A stretch of 64,000 bases of DNA from Dirofilaria immitis (taxonomy: Eukaryota; Nematoda; Chromadorea; Rhabditida; Onchocercidae), in contig JAKNDB010000088.1 of assembly GCA_024305405.1 (NCBI GenBank), forward strand, positions 2,188,001 to 2,252,000. The letters are read 5' to 3'. The notes beneath the pieces are model-generated. The model was given only the letters and a program-made list of their open reading frames with translations, ran no database searches and was not told the origin of the DNA. The position numbers and the translations under genes are program-made. This document shows positions 25,082-37,751 of this stretch, piece by piece (positions within the stretch are counted from its first letter, which is position 1; each line of letters begins with the position of its first letter).

Positions 25082-25085
<4 letters not shown>

Positions 25086-26315
25086 ATTTAAAAATCAGTG
25101 AAAATGGAAAAGAATGAAAAGAAATATTAAAAATTCAAAATTTCAAAATTGAATAAAAAAAAGAAAACTTTAGAATCTTACAGTAGTCACTTATATTGTC
25201 TACAAAATTTCCTGATACGGTATTTTCGACTTTGTCATTTATAAAAAATTTTGATATGGCACAGTTACTTTGACTATTTGTAAAAGTTTTCTCGTTTTTT
25301 TGAAAATTAATCTTTTTTTCTTTCTTTATTTTCTTTCTTTTTACCTTTCTTTCTTTCTTTCCTTTTTTTTTCAATTGACAGCTGTCTTCGCTAAATTATC
25401 TACTAATAATGATTTTTGGTAGGCGCCAAAAATTCTGAAATACTTTTTGTTAATTTTCGAATGAATGATACCATCTCGTACCAAAACTATAAGCACTTAC
25501 CCATCATTATCACTATTGCTACTACTACCACTCTTTTCTTTTTTCTAACCAATTTTTCTTCCAATTTAATTCATTGAATTTATAACAAATCTATCGATCA
25601 ATCAATTTAATCTATTTTTCCCAATAATTTTTCTATTATTACCATTCGTTGAAATGAAATGAGAAAATAAATCTTAGCTTTGCTAATTAATTTTATCGTT
25701 AAAATAAATTTTATCATTAGAACTAAAAAAAAAAATCGATCAATAAAATTTGCTATATTGATTTATTTGATTGAAATTAAAAATTATTTATCGTATATTT
25801 AACAGTTATTGTTGCAATTTCGATTTAAAAAGCTAATTTAGAGTGGAAGAAAAAAAGGTAATCGTTCAAAGATTAGATTAATATCTCCGAAATCTCCGAT
25901 TAAAATCTTAACAAATTTAACTTTTTTCCCATCTCTTCCTTCTCCTTCCTATTTTCAATCTATCTCTATCTTTAATTTTCATTCCCTCTATCTCTCTCTC
26001 TCTCCCACTTCTTCTCTCTCTCCATCTCTTTTCTCATTATATTTAAATATTTAAAAAAGAAGTATTTCTAATTAATTTTTATATTTTTGTTTTAATTGCT
26101 TATTGATAATTATTTTGATTTAAAAAAAAATTAATTTACTTTCTAGGAATTTACTATCGTCGTCTCATTTTTCTTAATTTTAATTTTATTTCGTCTTCGC
26201 TTTTTTAAAAAAATTTTATAAAAAAATTATTTCTAATAAAAATTTAAATATTTCTTTTATTTAATTCTTTTTTAAATTTCAATCATTTGCCACTTTTTTG
26301 TTTTGATTGAGAAAG
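25082..26315. other. AT-rich DNA, no gene seen
   Basis: Only short low-complexity frames; a pyrimidine-rich patch (CTCTCTC) lies near 25990-26030. Confidence 0.5.
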
Positions 26316-26570
26316 ATTAATTAATTTAATAATACTATTTGAGGTATAATAATCAAATAATATTATATGTTATAAAATATATTATATTTATTCTATGAAC
26401 AAAAGGAACAATTAATTAATTTAATAATAATATTTGAGGTATAATAATCAAATAATATTATATGTTATAAAATATATTATATTTATTCTATGAACAAAAG
26501 GAACAATTAATTAATTTAATAATAATATTTGAGGTATAATAATCAAATAATATTATATGTTATAAAATTA
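26316..26570. repeat. 95-bp tandem repeat, about 2.7 copies
   Basis: Units begin at 26316, 26411 and 26506 with ATTAATTAATTTAATAAT, continue TTTGAGGTATAATAATC, and end TCTATGAACAAAAGGAACA. Copies are almost identical, so this is a recent expansion. A detached scrap (TATATGAACAAAAGGAA) at about 26660 shows the array was once longer or has been broken. Confidence 0.9.
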
Positions 26571-29500
26571 GAAAAAAATAAAAGGAATAATTTTTTCTAA
26601 ATTAAAAAAAGAACTTTCATGAATTATTATATACAATTCGTAATGGTGTAATTAATTTTATTATATGAACAAAAGGAAATATGAAGGAAAAAAGAAATTA
26701 TCAATTGTTAAATATATAATGCTTATAAATGAATTTATTGATTGATTGATTCTTTCTTCATCGAATATATTTACTCTAAAATTGTAAAACAATCAGTTAG
26801 TTACTAATCTTTTTTTTCGTAGGAATTTTCTTTCATTTTTTTCATATTAATTGAAGTTTTTAACAAGAAAAAAATTATCTAAAAATTATCGAAAGTTTTT
26901 TTCATATAAATTTACTGTAAAAATCATAAATTAAAAAATGGACGGAAGAGAAAAAAAGAAATGATATGATCAATACCTTTGATTTTGTTAAGTAAAAATT
27001 TTATTTTTATTTTTTTTTGGATGAAAAGAAAAACATTTTATTTAATTTTGTATTTTACAAAATTTTTTTATTCCAATTTAATTATATTAATTTTAATTCC
27101 TTCAAAAAAATAATAAATAATAATAATTGTAAAGAAAAAGGAGAAATTACGAAATAAAAATATAATAAGCAACGATTTTTGCATAAATAAAATTTCTTTT
27201 TTTTGCAAAAACTTTTATTTTTTTATTATATTTTTGCAAATTGTTTTCTTTCAAAATATGCAAATTGAATTGAATTTTATACAAAAATCATTTTACATTC
27301 ACTTTTTTATTATTATTATTCAACAACAAATTAAGAATTAAAAAGCAAAACGAATAATTTTTTTTTTGTGAATAAAAATGGCCGATAATTTTTCAAAAAA
27401 ATAAAAATAAAATAAAATCAAAAGAAAAAATTTCTATGAGATGAGGGAAGAAACAGCATGATGATCCTTTCTATCTTTTTCAAATTTCTTCTTCTTCTTT
27501 TTTTTGAATTGAAAAGAAAATGAAAAGGAAACTGACAAAAAAAAAGACGGTTCATTCCTCATTTAAATTTATTTTCATTCTATTTATCATATAATAGTAA
27601 ATGAAGGAGTGATATGTATTATTGTGTGTATAATTTTTTTTTTTGTTTGGTTCGATATATCTGTTTGTTTGTTTGTTTTTGTTTTTTTTTTTATTCCAAT
27701 GAATTTTAATTTTTTTTCTTTTGTATTTTCCTTCTCTCATCTCATCTTATGTTATCTTATCTCAATTCTTAACTCTCAACTCTCTTTGTGTTCCGTTATT
27801 TTTTTCTTATTTTCTATTTTAAAATATATTTTGTATTTTATTTCCCTTGCATAATTTCTACGAATTTCTATTTTTTAAAAAAAAACAAATATTTATTCTT
27901 TCTCTTGTACTTTTTGCAAGGAATAAATAAACAAATAAGTAAATAAACAAGGAAATAAACAAATATAAAAGAAGAAGGGAATGATCTAAAGAATAAGAAA
28001 ACAAGAAAAATATTTGCAAACGAAAAACAAAAATTGAGTCAATTTTAATTATTTAAAAATTCAATTACAAAATAAGTGAAAATTTGAGGAAAAAAAGTTC
28101 AGCTTAATATAATCATTTAGGTTGAAATATTTAAATATTATTTTGGAATAGGAAAAAATTGAAATTAAATTTGAATCATTTAGTACAATATTTTCTAGCA
28201 AACATTAAAACATTTAATTCAAAATATCTTTTATTATTTTATAAATCAAACTAATTAAATCAAATTTTAATCATTTAATGCAGAAATTTTCATTAAAAAT
28301 TAATTATTTTGTTCTAAAATATTTGTCAAATTGAGAATAATTTAAGCAAAATAATTTTTAAAAAAATATATTATTTTCAATTTCTTAATTATTAATTTTA
28401 TTCAATTATTTAAATTTCTTTTTTCTTCGCTTAATTCTATTATAATTAAACTAATTTAAATTATTTTAACTTCGATTCCATTATTTTCTCATTTCAAACT
28501 TTTACTATAACAATTAACAAAAATCAATTTTTTTGCTTTTTCAAAAATTTTTTTTGTGATTGATTTCACAATATAAATGAGCATAATATGATAAATTAAA
28601 ATATTTGTGATCATTTTTATCCAAAAAGAAGTATGGAAAGGTTAACTTCTTTTTTTTTTTTATCAATATGATGATAAAACTGATAGTAATGTGTGACAAT
28701 TATTTTACTGATAATTCATAGTAACGATTCGAAACTAAAATATTGATGATCGGGAGTGCTCTAAAAATATAAAGATTAATAATGCATTGGAGAAAATTAA
28801 ATTCTTGTTAGAATTTTGCGAAATTTGAAAAAAAAATAAAATTTAAAAGATTATGGTTTTTTTTTTAGTTCTACAATAATACAAGATAGATTTATCACAA
28901 ATGATCGACAACTATCACTTGATGAAAACTAATTTAGTTCTTTTGATATATGATAAGTCCTATTTTATCATTCGCTCAGAAATTGTTTCAAAGCGATTTC
29001 AACTTTTTTTGATCCTTTTGCCTTTCAATTCGATTATTCAAATCGTGATATATCGAGGCTAAAATTGTTAAAAATTTATGTGAAAAATTAAATTCCTTTA
29101 TTTTGATTTTAATGATAACAAATGATTTATTGATTTTAAAATCATTATTTAAAACAGAAAATATATATTTTATAAATTAAATACAAACAATAATAAATAA
29201 TCCGACGACAGAAAACAACAAAAATTAAAAAAACGATTGAATAAAATAAATTGAATGAAAGATGAAATAAATAAATAATTTAAAATCATTGATTTGAGGA
29301 GAGAAGAAAAAACAAAAATTAATTCAAATCCATCGATTTTAGGAAAGAAAAAAGTTTTATACTTCGAAATGAATGAAAACACTTTTGTTACCTTTTTTAA
29401 ATCTTTTTTTTATCAACAAATTTTAAAAATTTGTTGATAAAAAAGAAAGAAAAGTATTTACTGACTTTTTTCCTTATTTCTAAATTTATTTTATTAAATT

Positions 29501-30317
29501 TTTTTCATTCTAAATTTTTATGAAAAAAAAGAAAATATTACATTAATTTTTCAATTGACCTTTCATTTTTATTTGCAAGAAATTATTTTTATTTATCAAA
29601 TGATTTTATAATATGTTTCTTTTTTGTCTTTTCGATAATTATCTGTCTATTTTTCCTGATAATAATAATTTCAACTAATTATTAAATAAATACTTAATCT
29701 ACCTTTTGTTTCAAATTTTGTGATATAAATTGACATTATTAAAAAATATTTCATATATAATAATTGATAAAAATTTAAAAAAATCCATAAAAAATAAATA
29801 AATAAATAAATCCTTGTTCAATTATATTCATTGTTTACATTATTTATTTGCTTACTTGCATATAATTTTAGCTTCTTATTTATTGCTAGTAAAAATATTG
29901 ATATTGATATTGTTTATGGAAGTAAATATTTCGTATAACAGTGAATGATAAGCTAACTTCTCGTGATCTTTTTTATCTTTTTTTTGCTTTTTATTCTTAT
30001 CTTTTTCTTTTGCTTACTTTTTGCTTTTCGTTTTTTTGATCATTTTTTATTATTCGGCGCGGAATAATTGTGAAGAGAAGTAAGGAGAGACATATAGGCT
30101 GTTAGTTACCCCTTTTTTTTTATCAAATAATCAATGAATAATAATATTTCTCATAGCTAATCGGTATCTCGGTTCATTGTCGGATATACATTTTTTTAAT
30201 TCGTTTTTTTTATTCTCCTTTCCGTTAATTTTATTTAATTTATATTTTACAGTACATATAAAAAAAGTTAGATTTTACAGTATATACAATGGATAATTCA
30301 GTTTTTTTGACAGTATA
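26571..30317. other. AT-rich region, no supported gene
   Basis: No frame with protein-like composition. A GC-rich hairpin, ATTATTC-ggcgcg-GAATAAT, lies at about 30049-30068. Confidence 0.5.
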
Positions 30318-30805
30318 AATGTAAACTTATCATCTAATAAGTAATGGTTATTATATTAAGTTCGCAATTTACTGGTTCATAAGTAGCAGATATCAAGTTA
30401 AGCTGGCTTATCGTAAATAACGACGAATGCTTATATTAGTTAATTCAGCTTATCGTATGATAAATAACGCATACTGTATTTAAACACATTTGTTATATAA
30501 TAAGTAAAGGAGACTATATTAGTTAAACGGGTCTACTGTGCAATAAGTAACGGATACTATGTTAAGTGAGCTTACCATATGATAAGTAAGAGATACTGTA
30601 CTAGTTAAACTGGTTTACTGTGCAATAAGTAAAGGATACTATGTTAAGCACATTCATTCATCGCGTAAATGATGATGTATTATTAATTAAGCGGATTTAC
30701 TCTATAATAAATAACATAATTTTATATCAAGCTAGCTTATTGTATAATTAAAAATGATACTATATTAGATTAGCAAATTTACCATACAATAGTGGGTTAT
30801 CTTTA
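30318..30805. repeat. Degenerate minisatellite of about 41 bp, 11-12 units
   Basis: The repeating theme is TTAAnCnGGTTTACTGTgnAATAAGTAACGGATACTATATTAG. Two units (about 30518 and about 30605) are nearly identical (GTTTACTGTGCAATAAGTAA.GGATACTATGTTAAG), while outer units have drifted. Units end in TTAG/TTAAG. No frame survives through the array, so it is unlikely to be a protein repeat. Confidence 0.8.
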
Positions 30806-31582
30806 ATACACTATGTAACGATAATTAATTTACTGATCATATCGATATTTTCTTTTTGATTTCTATTTGATAGATTCATGATTATTTCCTCGATTTTTCT
30901 TACTAGATTCTTTGATTTTATCATTGTAGCAATAGTTTAGGGAATATTAATGAATCAATTAATCATTAATTTTTTTCTCTTAAATGTTGATAATATTTTA
31001 ATAATTGCAGTAGTAATGAACAAAATCCAAATTTTATGTCTTTCATATAAAAACATTTTATCCTTGTATTATCTAACAAAAAATATTAATTGATCTATCC
31101 AATAAAATTATTGATTAAATTGAATATTTTTGTTTATTTTTATTTACCGTAGTTTTTTAAAATTAATTCTGTTTTTTTTTTCCTTCGAGTCATTAAAATT
31201 TTCATATTTTTGATTATATTTCATCTATGAAACATGGCAAAAAAACCAAAACAAAACGAAACGAAAGATTGGATTATTAACTGGAATTTAGAAATGGAAC
31301 CGGAAATCGAAAATTATAAATTTTAAATTATAAATCTCGGCCAAAGATAATATTTTTCCGGTCAAATTTTTTGAAATTTTGTCATCTTCAAAAATTTGGC
31401 TATTTATAAATGCCAATTCCAATCATGTTATACGATGATTGATGTAATATATTCGATTTTTGAATAAATAATTCCAGAAAATTTTTCCTTTTTGTTTTTA
31501 TTTTATTGATCTATCTGAAGCATTATTTTTTTTTGCAGTGTAAAGCTTCATCTCCTTATAGAGAAAGAAAAAACAGGGACAC

Positions 31583-31614
<32 letters not shown>

Positions 31615-33230
31615 GGAGAAAAAGCGGCAATAATATAAAATTTATTTTTGACTTACCTTTAATATAGTTATTCGAGAAAAACTTTCGAGATCCCAATCAT
31701 TATATCATTTACTTATTTTAGATTTACATTTTTATTTTTCAGTAATATTCTCTAGTATTTAAATCGATAGTAAAAATGTGAGAGGTATAAAATGGAACAC
31801 ATTTTGTAACAATTTTTTTTTTTTAATTTTCATCGAAATAAACTCGATAGATTCTACCATGTTCCGAGTAGTAATTTCCAAGGTTAGACTTCACGCTGCG
31901 CAATCGAGAAAAATTTTTTCTTTTTTTTCAATTTAGCAATTTTAACAAATTTACATTCACATTTTACGAAAAAAAAAGACGATAAATATCATATGATTAT
32001 ATACATATATCATCATTTATTTTCAACCCCAAAAAATTAAAATTTTTTTTTTTTTGATTTATATAAATAAATTAGGGAAAAATGATATTTTTAATAAATA
32101 ATAATTAAATACTTAAATTAATAAATAATAATTAATTATTAATATTCCATGAGAAATTTATATTGTTGTGCCAATTTTTTTTTTTATTAATTATTTATAA
32201 TTTATAATTAATCCTTGGAAATATTGATATCTAATTTCAATTTAAATAATCTTTGTTAGTTATTAAGTTAAATTAAGTTAACTGATGCTTGAATTATGTT
32301 TATTGTCACAATTAATTATATTTATAGATACATTGCATTATTTACATATATTTTAACGATACGCATTCATCCATTATCATTTTAATTTTAATCATATATA
32401 TTGATACGCTTTTTTTTTTTTCAGGCGTTTTCATATTTTAAAATGACGTATAAGTTTTTACATATTTGTATATTATTTGTTTACAACTTATTCGATGCAT
32501 ACTTTTTTTTTTTGGAATAATTATTGAAAAATTTTTCACTTAAAATAATTTATTTAGCAATCAAGCAAAGATCAAGGATGCTAATTTATCATATAAATTG
32601 ATAAATATAAAATCTTGTGCTATTATCAACAATCATCAATATATTATTTAATTAAAAGGAAAATTTAAGAAAAAAAAAGGTAATTTTAATTTTTCATTGA
32701 TTTATTAGATTTTCGCAACTTTTATGATAATTCTTTTAAATGTTTCTAAATTTTTTTTTTTTGATAAATTTTATTGAATGAAATAATTTTTTGTTTTTGT
32801 TTTGAAAATTAAAAAATATTGCTGAAAAGTTGCGATAAAAATTAGTATGAGATGAATGACATTTCTCATTATCATTAAAATCTTATTCTTTTTTTTCTTT
32901 TTCTCCTTCTTTTTCTTTTAACAATTTAAAATTTGTCTCTTTTCTTTCTTTCTTTTCTTTTTTTTTGGAAATAAAAAAAAGTTTATTTTCAGGTCACAAA
33001 ATTTTTTGTACAATTTGGAATTTTGTATTGAAGAGAAAAGAAAGGAGGAAGAAAAAAAAGAAAAGAAAAGAAAAGAGGACGAAAAATAGAACGATAGGAT
33101 AGTACGATTAAAAAGCAATATATAATTTTATTTGGCTAGGAAATTTGATTTCAACAAATAAATAAATAATAAATCAATTATTATTATTATTATTACTACT
33201 ACAATTATTATTTACTACTACATTAAAAGA
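30806..33230. other. Region upstream of unc-62 exon 1
   Basis: No firm gene. Contains a (GA)n tract at 31582-31620. A GC-richer spot at about 31853-31910 includes an ATG (31859) and a GTTAGA donor-like site (see findings). Poly-T and poly-A runs fill the rest. It may contain the 5' UTR or promoter of the downstream gene. Confidence 0.4.
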
Positions 33231-33270
33231 TATATATATATAGTTATCATAATCCAGTAATCAATCAATC
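33231..33270 (+). promoter_or_regulatory. TATATA stretch and AATCAATCAATC directly before the exon 1 ATG
   Basis: A run of TATATATATATA is followed by AATCCAG, a possible trans-splice acceptor, and then TAATCAATCAATC immediately before ATGG. ATCAATCA matches the reverse complement of a PBC/extradenticle-type TGATTGAT site. Short AT-rich matches are common in this genome, so the assignment is weak. Confidence 0.25.
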
Positions 33271-33563
33271 ATGGATGATATATGGATGCAAAATGGTTCA
33301 AATTCAAATAAAATCTTAATAATGCCATCATCATCATCATCATCATCATCATCTTCTTCAACAACATCATTATCACAATCACAATTATCATCTCATCCGG
33401 ATCCGCATTGGAATATGTATTCTATATTAAATCCTGGACAAATTACCGGAAATTTTGGATGTCTTTCGAGCAATACTAATCATAATATTACAACTGGTTC
33501 ATCATATTCACAGCAAGCAATTGCTTCCACATCCGTATCATCATCACTATCATCTTCATCATC

Positions 33564-33596
<33 letters not shown>

Positions 33597-33792
33597 GCAT
33601 CATCACCATCAACAACAACATCAAAATATTCAATCATCAATGATCCCTAAACGTTCCGAATCCACATTATCATCATCCATTAATGATGCTGCTATCAATA
33701 ATACACCAACTTCTACTGATACTACAACAATTGCTACTGCTATCAAGAATATGATAAAAATGGAAAATAAATCAATCGATACAACAATTCTT
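33271..33792 (+). CDS. unc-62: unc-62 probable first coding exon (Ser/His-rich N-terminus)
   Basis: Open from ATG 33271: MDDIWMQNGS, then a poly-Ser run (about residues 20-30), a complex stretch (HPDPHWNMYSILNPGQITGNFGCLS), a second Ser run, about 17 His with interspersed Gln (about residues 98-116), and a Ser/Thr-rich tail ending near KMENKSIDTTIL. The complex blocks and codon choice look genuinely coding. Possible donors are GTAAAT (exon end 33792) and GTATGT (exon end 33801). Both are in phase 0, which suits the phase-0 start of the exon at 56360. Joining implies a 22.6-kb intron. Low-complexity N-termini are usual for Homothorax-type cofactors. The alternative is that this ORF is a separate gene (see the hydrophobic exon at 34081). 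Confidence 0.65.
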
Positions 33793-34080
33793 GTAAATTC
33801 TGTATGTTTTATTTTATTATAATAAAAATTTTTTCTTTTGAGATTTATTTCTTTTTTTTATATTAAAAAGTTTTAACATTTTTATTACTTTTTTTTTGTT
33901 TATATATTTACTCGTTTAAAAAGAGAAAAGAAATTATTGAAATGAAAATAATTTGAAATAACTTTTTTATTTTATAATTTACTGTGATAAAGAAGATAAA
34001 TGTTATTTTGAAATATCGGATAATCTTTTCAAATCAATTAATAAATAAAAATTAATTTTAATAATTTTTATTCATTTCAG

Positions 34081-34161
34081 GTAATCTTATTCTTATTATT
34101 ATTACTGTTATATTTAATTTATGCATTCGTGAGTTACAAAAAAAATAAACTTAAATTATAA
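34081..34161 (+). CDS. Possible alternative terminal exon encoding a membrane tail
   Basis: TTCATTTCAG is a good nematode-style acceptor. In phase 0, compatible with both donors of the previous exon, the sequence reads VILFLLLLLLYLIYAFV then SYKKNKLKL and TAA. An AATAAA follows 14 nt after the stop (34175-34180). Spliced to exon 1 this would give a soluble Ser/His-rich protein with a single C-terminal membrane anchor and basic tail. The caveat is that TTATTATTA-type DNA yields Leu/Ile runs by chance. Confidence 0.3.
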   Translation, partial: VILFLLLLLLYLIYAFVSYKKNKLKL

Positions 34162-35985
34162 AGAATCATATGTTAATAAATGATTAAATTTATTTGCTAT
34201 AACTTAATTTGATATTGCAAATTTCACTAGTTAAAATATTTTGTTGGCTTTTTCTTAACTTTCAGAAATGATAAAAATAATTCATTTTGTTTAGTAAAAT
34301 ATCAATTATGAAGCAATGATAATATCATTGCTTAGTGAAGATAAAAAAATTTTAATAGATTGCTGTAATTAATTAATTAATTAGTTTAAAAATATGCTTA
34401 CTATCAATCTTATTATACTCTACTTTAACATCAATTATTGGCCTTATCGATGTAAATTGTAGCACACGGAAATATTGCAAATATTTTTCCTATCTTCTAC
34501 AAAATTATCCTGTAAAGATATTACGAAAAAAGAGAAAATTAGCTATTGCTGAGAAAGGAAAAAAATTTATTCATACTGTATTTAAATTTTGGTAGTAAAA
34601 AAAATTCATTCATACTGTATTTAAATTTTGATTTCTTTTTCTGCTTTATTTTTCTCCCTAGCTTTTTCTTTTAATTGAATAGATTATGTTAAAATTTAAA
34701 GTCTTAGAGGATTTTTATGTAATAATCGTTTATATTACAATTTATTTTCTTTTTCATTTTAATTTCCAATTATTGAATAATTATTTGATTATCGTTTTTT
34801 TCTAAATTTCAATCAATCATTTATATATTTGTTATTACATTTATTATAATGCTAAAATTTCGTATCAAAATTGGAAATCTTAATAATCAATTAATTAATT
34901 GTAAAAGTAATAATTATTTATTGCTTAATTATTCATAGATAATTTTATATTGAAATTATGACAAATATTAATCATTATTTAATTATCATACGTAGTTCTT
35001 GAACCAATCGATTAATTATGATGAATAACAAACATTTCTTAATCCCGAATTCATTATTGATAATTTTTAATTGAAATTAATCTCAATAAAAGGAACTGAT
35101 TAATTATGGCAACTAATAATTGTTGTTCTCTATTCATTTTCAATAAGCTGTATTTGAATTAATAATAACAAATTAGTTGATTAATTATGATAAATGTTTT
35201 ATTAATTTGTTATCCTATCACTATCATTATCATCATCATATTAAATACTAGTTAATAAAACATAATTAATGAAAGATGAAAGAAAAAAATCGAAAACAAT
35301 AAAAATGTATTTTCTTGTCAACAAAAAAGAAAAAAAAATTTAACAATTTTAAAATTGACAAGGCGCTACCTATGAAGTAAACGAAAGTATATTGTAGTAT
35401 AAAATGTTTTGCTGACAAATAATAATGATCATTCATTTATCTTTCAAAAGGTTTTCCCCATTTCTTTTCTTTTTTTTTTTTTTTTACTCAAAGAATTTGT
35501 TTGAAATGGATGTGAATGACAAGCGATCGGAAATGATTTTTGATAGGTTTTTTTTAAACTGATGAGATTATTGAGTAATGATGGCATTTATTTTTGTTTA
35601 CTTTAACAAAAGATAAATTTGAGTAGTATTGATGATATTGTCGTTGCGAAATTTACGAATTATCTTTTTCTTTTGTTTTTATTTATGTAACTTTTTATGT
35701 TAAGAAAAAAAAGATTTAATTTAATTTATTCCTCTCACATTAATAGATTAGATAAGGAGAGAGAAAAAAAGTTCTAATTAATTGTTTTCGCAATGATATA
35801 TTATAGTAATGATAGTGATGATACATGACTGCTAATTGATGATAATGATAGTGATTGGAAAGGCTTATAAAATGCTAATGATTTGGATGTTTTATCATAA
35901 TTACTAATGATTTGAATCATTTGCAAATATATATTGATGATTCTGATGGATTAGAAGTATTAAAAGTATTGATGATTGAAGATTT
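34162..35985. other. unc-62 intron 1, AT-rich section
   Basis: No exon is supported. ATTCATACTGTATTTAAATTTTG occurs twice at about 34571-34631. The rest is plain AT-rich sequence. Confidence 0.5.
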
Positions 35986-36190
35986 GTAATTAGTAATGAC
36001 ACGATTGATTTGAATGCGTTGTGATTCTGATAGATCATAAGTGTTCATGTTTCGGAAGATTTATAGTCGCTAATGATTCGAAAATTTGTAATTAGCAATG
36101 ATTCGATTGATTTGAATGCGCTATGATTCTGATCGATTACACGTGTTTTGGAAGGTTTCTAAACGCTAATGATTCAGATGATTTGAAAAC
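35986..36190. repeat. 102-bp tandem duplication in a larger GATTC-rich degenerate array
   Basis: GTAATTAGTAATGACACGATTGATTTGAATGCG at 35986 recurs as GTAATTAGCAATGATTCGATTGATTTGAATGCG at 36088, followed by TGATTCTGATnGATnA in both. Smaller units such as CTAATGATTCAGAnGATTTG spread from about 35810 to 36400, so the two copies are part of an older, decayed array. Confidence 0.75.
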
Positions 36191-36780
36191 GTTGTATGAT
36201 TTGAAAGTGTTGATAATTCGGAAGATTAATGATTCCGTAAATTGCTAAACACTGATGATTCAGACGGTGTTTATAATTATTAACGACTCGAGAAGGTTTT
36301 TTTTAATGCTAATGATTCAGAAGATTTGCAATCATTAATGATTCAGAAGATTAATAATTACTAGTGACTCGGGAAGGTTTGTAAATGTTTGTAAATTCGA
36401 ATAATCTGAGAGCAACCTTATGATTTCGATCATCCCATAAGTGAAATAAGAAATTACACGATTCCTTGATGAAAAAAATATGGCTTAGCATAGATTTTAA
36501 AGATTATCCCTTCTTATCTCTTTTGAAAATCAACCATTACCAACTTTTATCAGAAAGTTTTGAATAACGGATAAATTGCTTTTGACATTTCTAGTGCAAA
36601 TATGTTCAGTCATTTGGTTATTCTAAAACCAATACATCAATTAAGATATGCTATTCTGATAAAAGCAAAGAGTTATAGAATGCTCTTCAAGAGTTATCGT
36701 CCGATATTAGTAGCAAAGCAGGCATAAAGTTTATTTTAGTCAAACTTATCGGATATATAAATTTTCTCAACTAAATAATA

Positions 36781-37029
<249 letters not shown>

Positions 37030-37268
37030 TATAAATTAACAATAGCAACAACAATAACAATAATAACAATAACAACAACAACGACAACAACAGTAGGAAT
37101 AAGTAATAATAATAAAAGCGCATATCGTAGAAAATAAATGTTTTCGATTTTTACATTTTCCATTTCTATTAAAAAAAAAAAGCCTTTTAATCTTGTTCTT
37201 ATTTTCCAAAATAGCTATATTCAACCTGATTTATAATCCAATTTACAATTCCAATTTGTCCCTTTTTT

Positions 37269-37299
<31 letters not shown>

Positions 37300-37496
37300 A
37301 TTTTCCCAATTTTTCCTTCTTAAAAATATCCTTTTTTTCATCCATTTTTTTGCATTCTACCAATCAAATTAATCAAAAATAAATTTACCGCTATTGGCAG
37401 CAAAAACGAAACAAAAAAATAATATTTTTCATTTTTCATTTTTGTTCGTTTGTTTTTGTTTTGGATTCATATGAACTAACTAAATTTAATATATTA

Positions 37497-37751
37497 TATT
37501 GGAAATAATATATCGTATTGGAATTAATATATTGTATTGGAATTAATATATTGTATTGGATATAGTATATCGTATTGGAATTAATATATTGTATTGGAAA
37601 TAGTATATCGTATTGGAATTAATATATCGTATTGGAATTAATATATTGTATTGGATATGGTATATCGTATTGGAATTAATATATTGTATTGGAAATAGTA
37701 TATCGTATTGGAATTAATATATCGTATTGGAATTAACATATTATATTGGAA
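37497..37751. repeat. 19-bp minisatellite with a 5-unit (95-bp) higher-order repeat
   Basis: Thirteen consecutive 19-bp units of TATTGGAATTAATATATTG, plus a partial unit. Variant positions follow the unit order plain-TTG, ATAT(A/G)G-TCG, plain-TTG, AAATAG-TCG, plain-TCG. That five-unit order occurs twice in succession (units 3-7 and 8-12). The array therefore grew by copying a 95-bp block as well as single units. Confidence 0.9.

Noticed and set aside
33455..33643. 62-aa His/Ile-rich frame
   Set aside because: Shifted-frame shadow of unc-62 exon 1.
36563..36727. 53-codon plus-strand frame (KPIHQLRYAILIKAKSYRM...)
   Set aside because: Similar reason: length within chance expectation, no acceptor or donor, no recognised family.
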